Positions 5,780 through 7,837 of a stretch of DNA of 7,837 bases are shown here, piece after piece. Position 1 is the first letter of the stretch. Every line of letters starts with the position of its first letter. Made by a program: the position numbers and the translations under genes. The notes beneath the pieces were generated by a model. The model was not told the DNA's origin and ran no database searches. It saw only the letters and a list, made by a program, of their open reading frames with translations. The stretch comes from Nitriliruptoraceae bacterium (GTDB taxonomy: Bacteria; Actinomycetota; Nitriliruptoria; Nitriliruptorales; Nitriliruptoraceae): the NCBI GenBank assembly GCA_007116505.1, contig SKII01000135.1, positions 1 through 7,837 of the forward strand, in the 5' to 3' direction.

Positions 5780-7169
5780 CGCCGTCGCCACCGAGGATGC
5801 TGAGCAGTCCCGGACCGACCTGCGTCACGTCCCCCGCACCCGTGACCAGCACGAGGTCACCCTCCCGCACCTCGGATGCGAGCAGCGCCGGCACCTCGCC
5901 GAGGTGCGGCTCGTAGCGCACCACCGCACCCGCCGCCTCGGCGGCCCGCGCGACGAGCAGCCCGTTCACGCCAGGGACGGCGGGCTCCCCCGCACCGTAG
6001 ACCTCGGTGACGATCACGAGGTCGGCGCCCGCGGCCGCCCGGCCGAGCTCCTCGCCGAGCACCGCCGTCCGCGAGTAGCGGTGCGGCTGCACGACGCAGA
6101 CGATGCGTGCGGGCCCCGTCGTCCTCGCCGCCGCGAGCGTCGCCCGCAGCTCCGTCGGATGGTGCGCGTAGTCGTCCACGACGGTCACGCCGCCGGCCTC
6201 ACCGATGAGCTGGAACCTGCGGGCAGTCCCTCGGTACCGCTCCACCCCCTCGATGGCTGCTTCGACCTCCGCGCCGACGAGCCGCGCCGACGTCACGGCG
6301 GCCGCGGCGTTGAGCAGGATGTGGTGTCCGGGTACCGCGAGACGCAGCGGATGCGCGACCCCCTCGACGACCAGGTCGGTCCCGTCAGGACCTGCGACGA
6401 GGCGGACGTCGGCGTCGGGCGACGTGCCATAGGTGACGGCGTCCACGTCCACGCGCGCGAGCAGTGCCCGCACCCCGGGGTCGTCGACGCAGGCGACGAG
6501 GCTCCCGCCCGGACGTACCCGCGTGACGAACGCGGCGAACGTCTCGACGACGTCGTCGAGGTCGCGGTAGACCTCCGGATGGTCGAGCTCGAGGTTCGTC
6601 ACGACGGCGACGTCCGGCGCGTAGGCGAGGAACGAGCGGTCGGACTCGTCGGCCTCCGCGACGGCGATCCGGTCCGAGCCCGCATGGGCGTTGGTGCCCG
6701 CCTCGTTGAGCTCGCCGCCGATCGCGAAGGTCGGGTCGATGCCCGCTGCGTGCAGCGCGACGACGGTCATCGCGGTCGTGGTCGTCTTGCCGTGCGTGCC
6801 GGCGACGAGCACCGACCGGTCGCCGGCCAGTACGGCGGCGAGCATCTCGGCGCGGGGCACCACAGGGACACCACGGGCCTGGGCGGCCACGACCTCGGGG
6901 TTCGCCTGCGGGACCGCGGTCGATGTGACGACGACTGCGGCACCATCGATGTGCTCCGGCGCGTGTCCGACCGCGACGCGCACGCCGAGCGCTCGGAGGG
7001 CGTGCACAGCACGACCGTCGTGGAGGTCCGAGCCGCTGACGTCGTGGCCCCGCTGCGCGAGGATGCGTGCGATCGCCGACATCCCGGCACCACCCACACC
7101 GACGAGATGAACGCGAGAGGGGACCCCGTCCCCCACCGTCTCATGGGCCGTCGTGTCGGGCTCAGCCAT
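5772..7169 (-). CDS. murC: UDP-N-acetylmuramate--L-alanine ligase MurC
   Basis: Cytoplasmic ATP-dependent ligase that adds the first residue of the stem peptide, L-Ala, to UDP-MurNAc. The 465-residue product has the three Mur ligase domains. N-terminal UDP-binding fold: HLVGVGGAGMSAIA (21-34) and SGSDLH (45-50). Central ATPase: GTHGKTTTTAM (124-134, P-loop Lys128), EADESDRSFL (172-181) and TNLELDHPE (191-199). C-terminal domain: DDYAHHPTE (332-340), QPHRYSR (361-367), VTEVYGAGE (387-395) and VTGAGDVTQVG (442-452). The length is typical and no key residue is missing. ATG 7169 is preceded by GGAGGA and overlaps the murG stop by 8 bases. DYAHHPTE and the lack of a diaminopimelate or D-Glu type specificity loop point to MurC rather than MurD, E or F. 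Confidence 0.98.
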   Translation of the reverse strand: MAEPDTTAHETVGDGVPSRVHLVGVGGAGMSAIARILAQRGHDVSGSDLHDGRAVHALRALGVRVAVGHAPEHIDGAAVVVTSTAVPQANPEVVAAQARGVPVVPRAEMLAAVLAGDRSVLVAGTHGKTTTTAMTVVALHAAGIDPTFAIGGELNEAGTNAHAGSDRIAVAEADESDRSFLAYAPDVAVVTNLELDHPEVYRDLDDVVETFAAFVTRVRPGGSLVACVDDPGVRALLARVDVDAVTYGTSPDADVRLVAGPDGTDLVVEGVAHPLRLAVPGHHILLNAAAAVTSARLVGAEVEAAIEGVERYRGTARRFQLIGEAGGVTVVDDYAHHPTELRATLAAARTTGPARIVCVVQPHRYSRTAVLGEELGRAAAGADLVIVTEVYGAGEPAVPGVNGLLVARAAEAAGAVVRYEPHLGEVPALLASEVREGDLVLVTGAGDVTQVGPGLLSILGGDGGG

Positions 7170-7837
7170 CCGCTCCTCCGATCAGGTCGAGCACGAGCAG
7201 CGCGAGCGCCTCGGCCGCTGCTGGTCGCCCCCAGGCGAGCGCCGCCCGCGCCATCGCCCCCGTCCGCGCAGGGTCGGTGACGAGCGTCGCGACCAGCGTC
7301 GCGATGCGGTCAGGGGACAGGTCCGCGTCGTCGACGAGCACCGCGGCCCCGGCCCGCACGAGCGCCTCGGCGTTGCCCCGCTGGTGCTGAGCGGTCGCGT
7401 GCGGGTAGGGCACGAGCACGGAGGGGAGGCCGAGCACGGCGAGCTCCGCGATGGTCGTCGCGCCGGCACGCGACACGACGAGGTCCGCTGCCGCGTACGC
7501 GTCGGCCATGTCGTCGAGGAACGGCACGACGCGCACGTGCGAGACGTCCGCATCGGGGTCGACGCCCTCCCCCGCCCACCACGCGAGCGTCTCCTCGTAC
7601 CCGCGGTGTCCGGTGACGTGGAGCAGCTGGACGCCGAGGGCCGTCCATGCCGCCGCCGCGCCCGCCACCGAGCGGTTGATGCTCCGCGCGCCCTGGCTGC
7701 CGCCGAGGACGAGCACGGTCGTCCGGTCGGGAGCGAGCGCGAGCCGCTCGCGCGCGGCGGGGAGGTCGATCAGCGGGTAGTCCCCGATCGCCTCGGGGCG
7801 CGCCAGCGTGCCGTTCGCCCAAGTGACGCGGCCCTCG
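7162..7837 (-). CDS. murG: UDP-GlcNAc:lipid I GlcNAc transferase MurG (5' end beyond the window)
   Basis: Peripheral membrane GT28 glycosyltransferase that adds GlcNAc to lipid I to give lipid II. Only the C-terminal 224 or so residues are in the window; the frame runs off the edge at 7837, so the N-terminal acceptor domain and the start are not seen. Visible motifs, in order: LVLGGSQGARSIN just after the domain linker, LLHVTGHRGYEET, VVPFLDDMADAYAAADLVVSRAGA, TTIAELAVLGLPSVLVPYPHAT and QHQRGNAEALVRAGAAVLV, the nucleotide-sugar-binding Rossmann domain of MurG. The segment before it reads TWANGTLARPE, where most MurG have TGNPVRPE. An internal GTG at 7716 is in frame but is not the real start, because MurG homology continues upstream of it. 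The stop overlaps murC by 8 bases. Confidence 0.96.
   Translation of the reverse strand, partial: EGRVTWANGTLARPEAIGDYPLIDLPAARERLALAPDRTTVLVLGGSQGARSINRSVAGAAAAWTALGVQLLHVTGHRGYEETLAWWAGEGVDPDADVSHVRVVPFLDDMADAYAAADLVVSRAGATTIAELAVLGLPSVLVPYPHATAQHQRGNAEALVRAGAAVLVDDADLSPDRIATLVATLVTDPARTGAMARAALAWGRPAAAEALALLVLDLIGGADG
7174..7179 (-). promoter_or_regulatory. Shine-Dalgarno of murC
   Basis: The minus strand reads GGAGGA, ending 4 bases before the murC ATG at 7169, inside the murG 3' end. It fixes the murC start. Confidence 0.75.

Noticed and set aside
4332..7280. A 982-codon open frame on the plus strand antisense to ftsQ, murB, murC and the end of murG
   Set aside because: It is a mirror effect of high GC: the opposite strand of GC3-rich genes rarely meets stop codons. 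The translation is Arg/Ser/Pro/Asp-rich low complexity without recognisable domains, while the minus strand encodes clear Mur and Fts proteins.
1..7837. Search for tRNA, rRNA, CRISPR repeats, insertion sequences, toxin-antitoxin pairs, phage or defence genes
   Set aside because: No cloverleaf, spaced repeat array, transposase, terminal inverted repeats or defence motif was seen; nearly all sequence is explained by the cell wall and division genes.

Overview
The window is one end of a division and cell wall (dcw) gene cluster from a high-GC bacterium, almost certainly an actinomycete in the broad sense (phylum Actinomycetota). By eye the GC content is about 70% or more, with strong G/C preference at third codon positions. 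Eight genes lie head to tail on the minus strand, in transcription order murG (5' end outside the window), murC, murB, ftsQ, ftsZ, pgeF (ylmD/yfiH), yggS (ylmE), sepF (ylmF), with yggT (ylmG) as the ninth and last. No ftsA lies between ftsQ and ftsZ, and sepF is present, which is the actinobacterial pattern in which SepF anchors FtsZ to the membrane. The position of murB between murC and ftsQ is not the layout of Streptomyces or Mycobacterium. It suggests a less-studied or deep-branching class (Acidimicrobiia, Nitriliruptoria, Thermoleophilia and similar), but the class cannot be settled from this sequence.

Layout. 7837-4095 (minus): murG-murC-murB-ftsQ, tightly overlapping, covering the lipid II glycosyltransferase, two cytoplasmic precursor steps and a divisome membrane protein. 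4094-3927: a 168-base gap that is the only sizeable intergenic space in the cluster. It holds a good vegetative-type promoter (TTGACC, 18 bases, TACCTT), two dyad symmetries and a strong Shine-Dalgarno before ftsZ. 3926-438: ftsZ-pgeF-yggS-sepF-yggT, again packed with overlaps of 4-8 bases or a gap of one base. 57-452 (plus): a small convergent gene for an uncharacterised protein with an HEAVH putative zinc motif, overlapping the tail of yggT by 15 bases.

How the genes work together. MurC and MurB make UDP-MurNAc-L-Ala and its UDP-MurNAc precursor, and MurG completes lipid II. FtsQ is the periplasmic-side divisome scaffold, FtsZ forms the ring, SepF tethers it through the FtsZ C-terminal peptide, and YggT is a small membrane protein of the same neighbourhood. 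PgeF is linked in E. coli to correcting wrong amino acids added by MurC, so its presence in the same cluster as murC makes sense. YggS is a pyridoxal-phosphate homeostasis protein.

I do not see a new defence, mobile or signalling system here. No tRNA, rRNA, CRISPR, insertion sequence or phage feature is visible. The most worthwhile points are the HEAVH protein, the dyads in the ftsZ leader, a recurring RTGGCTGA overlap at three gene junctions, and the apparent end of the cluster without divIVA.
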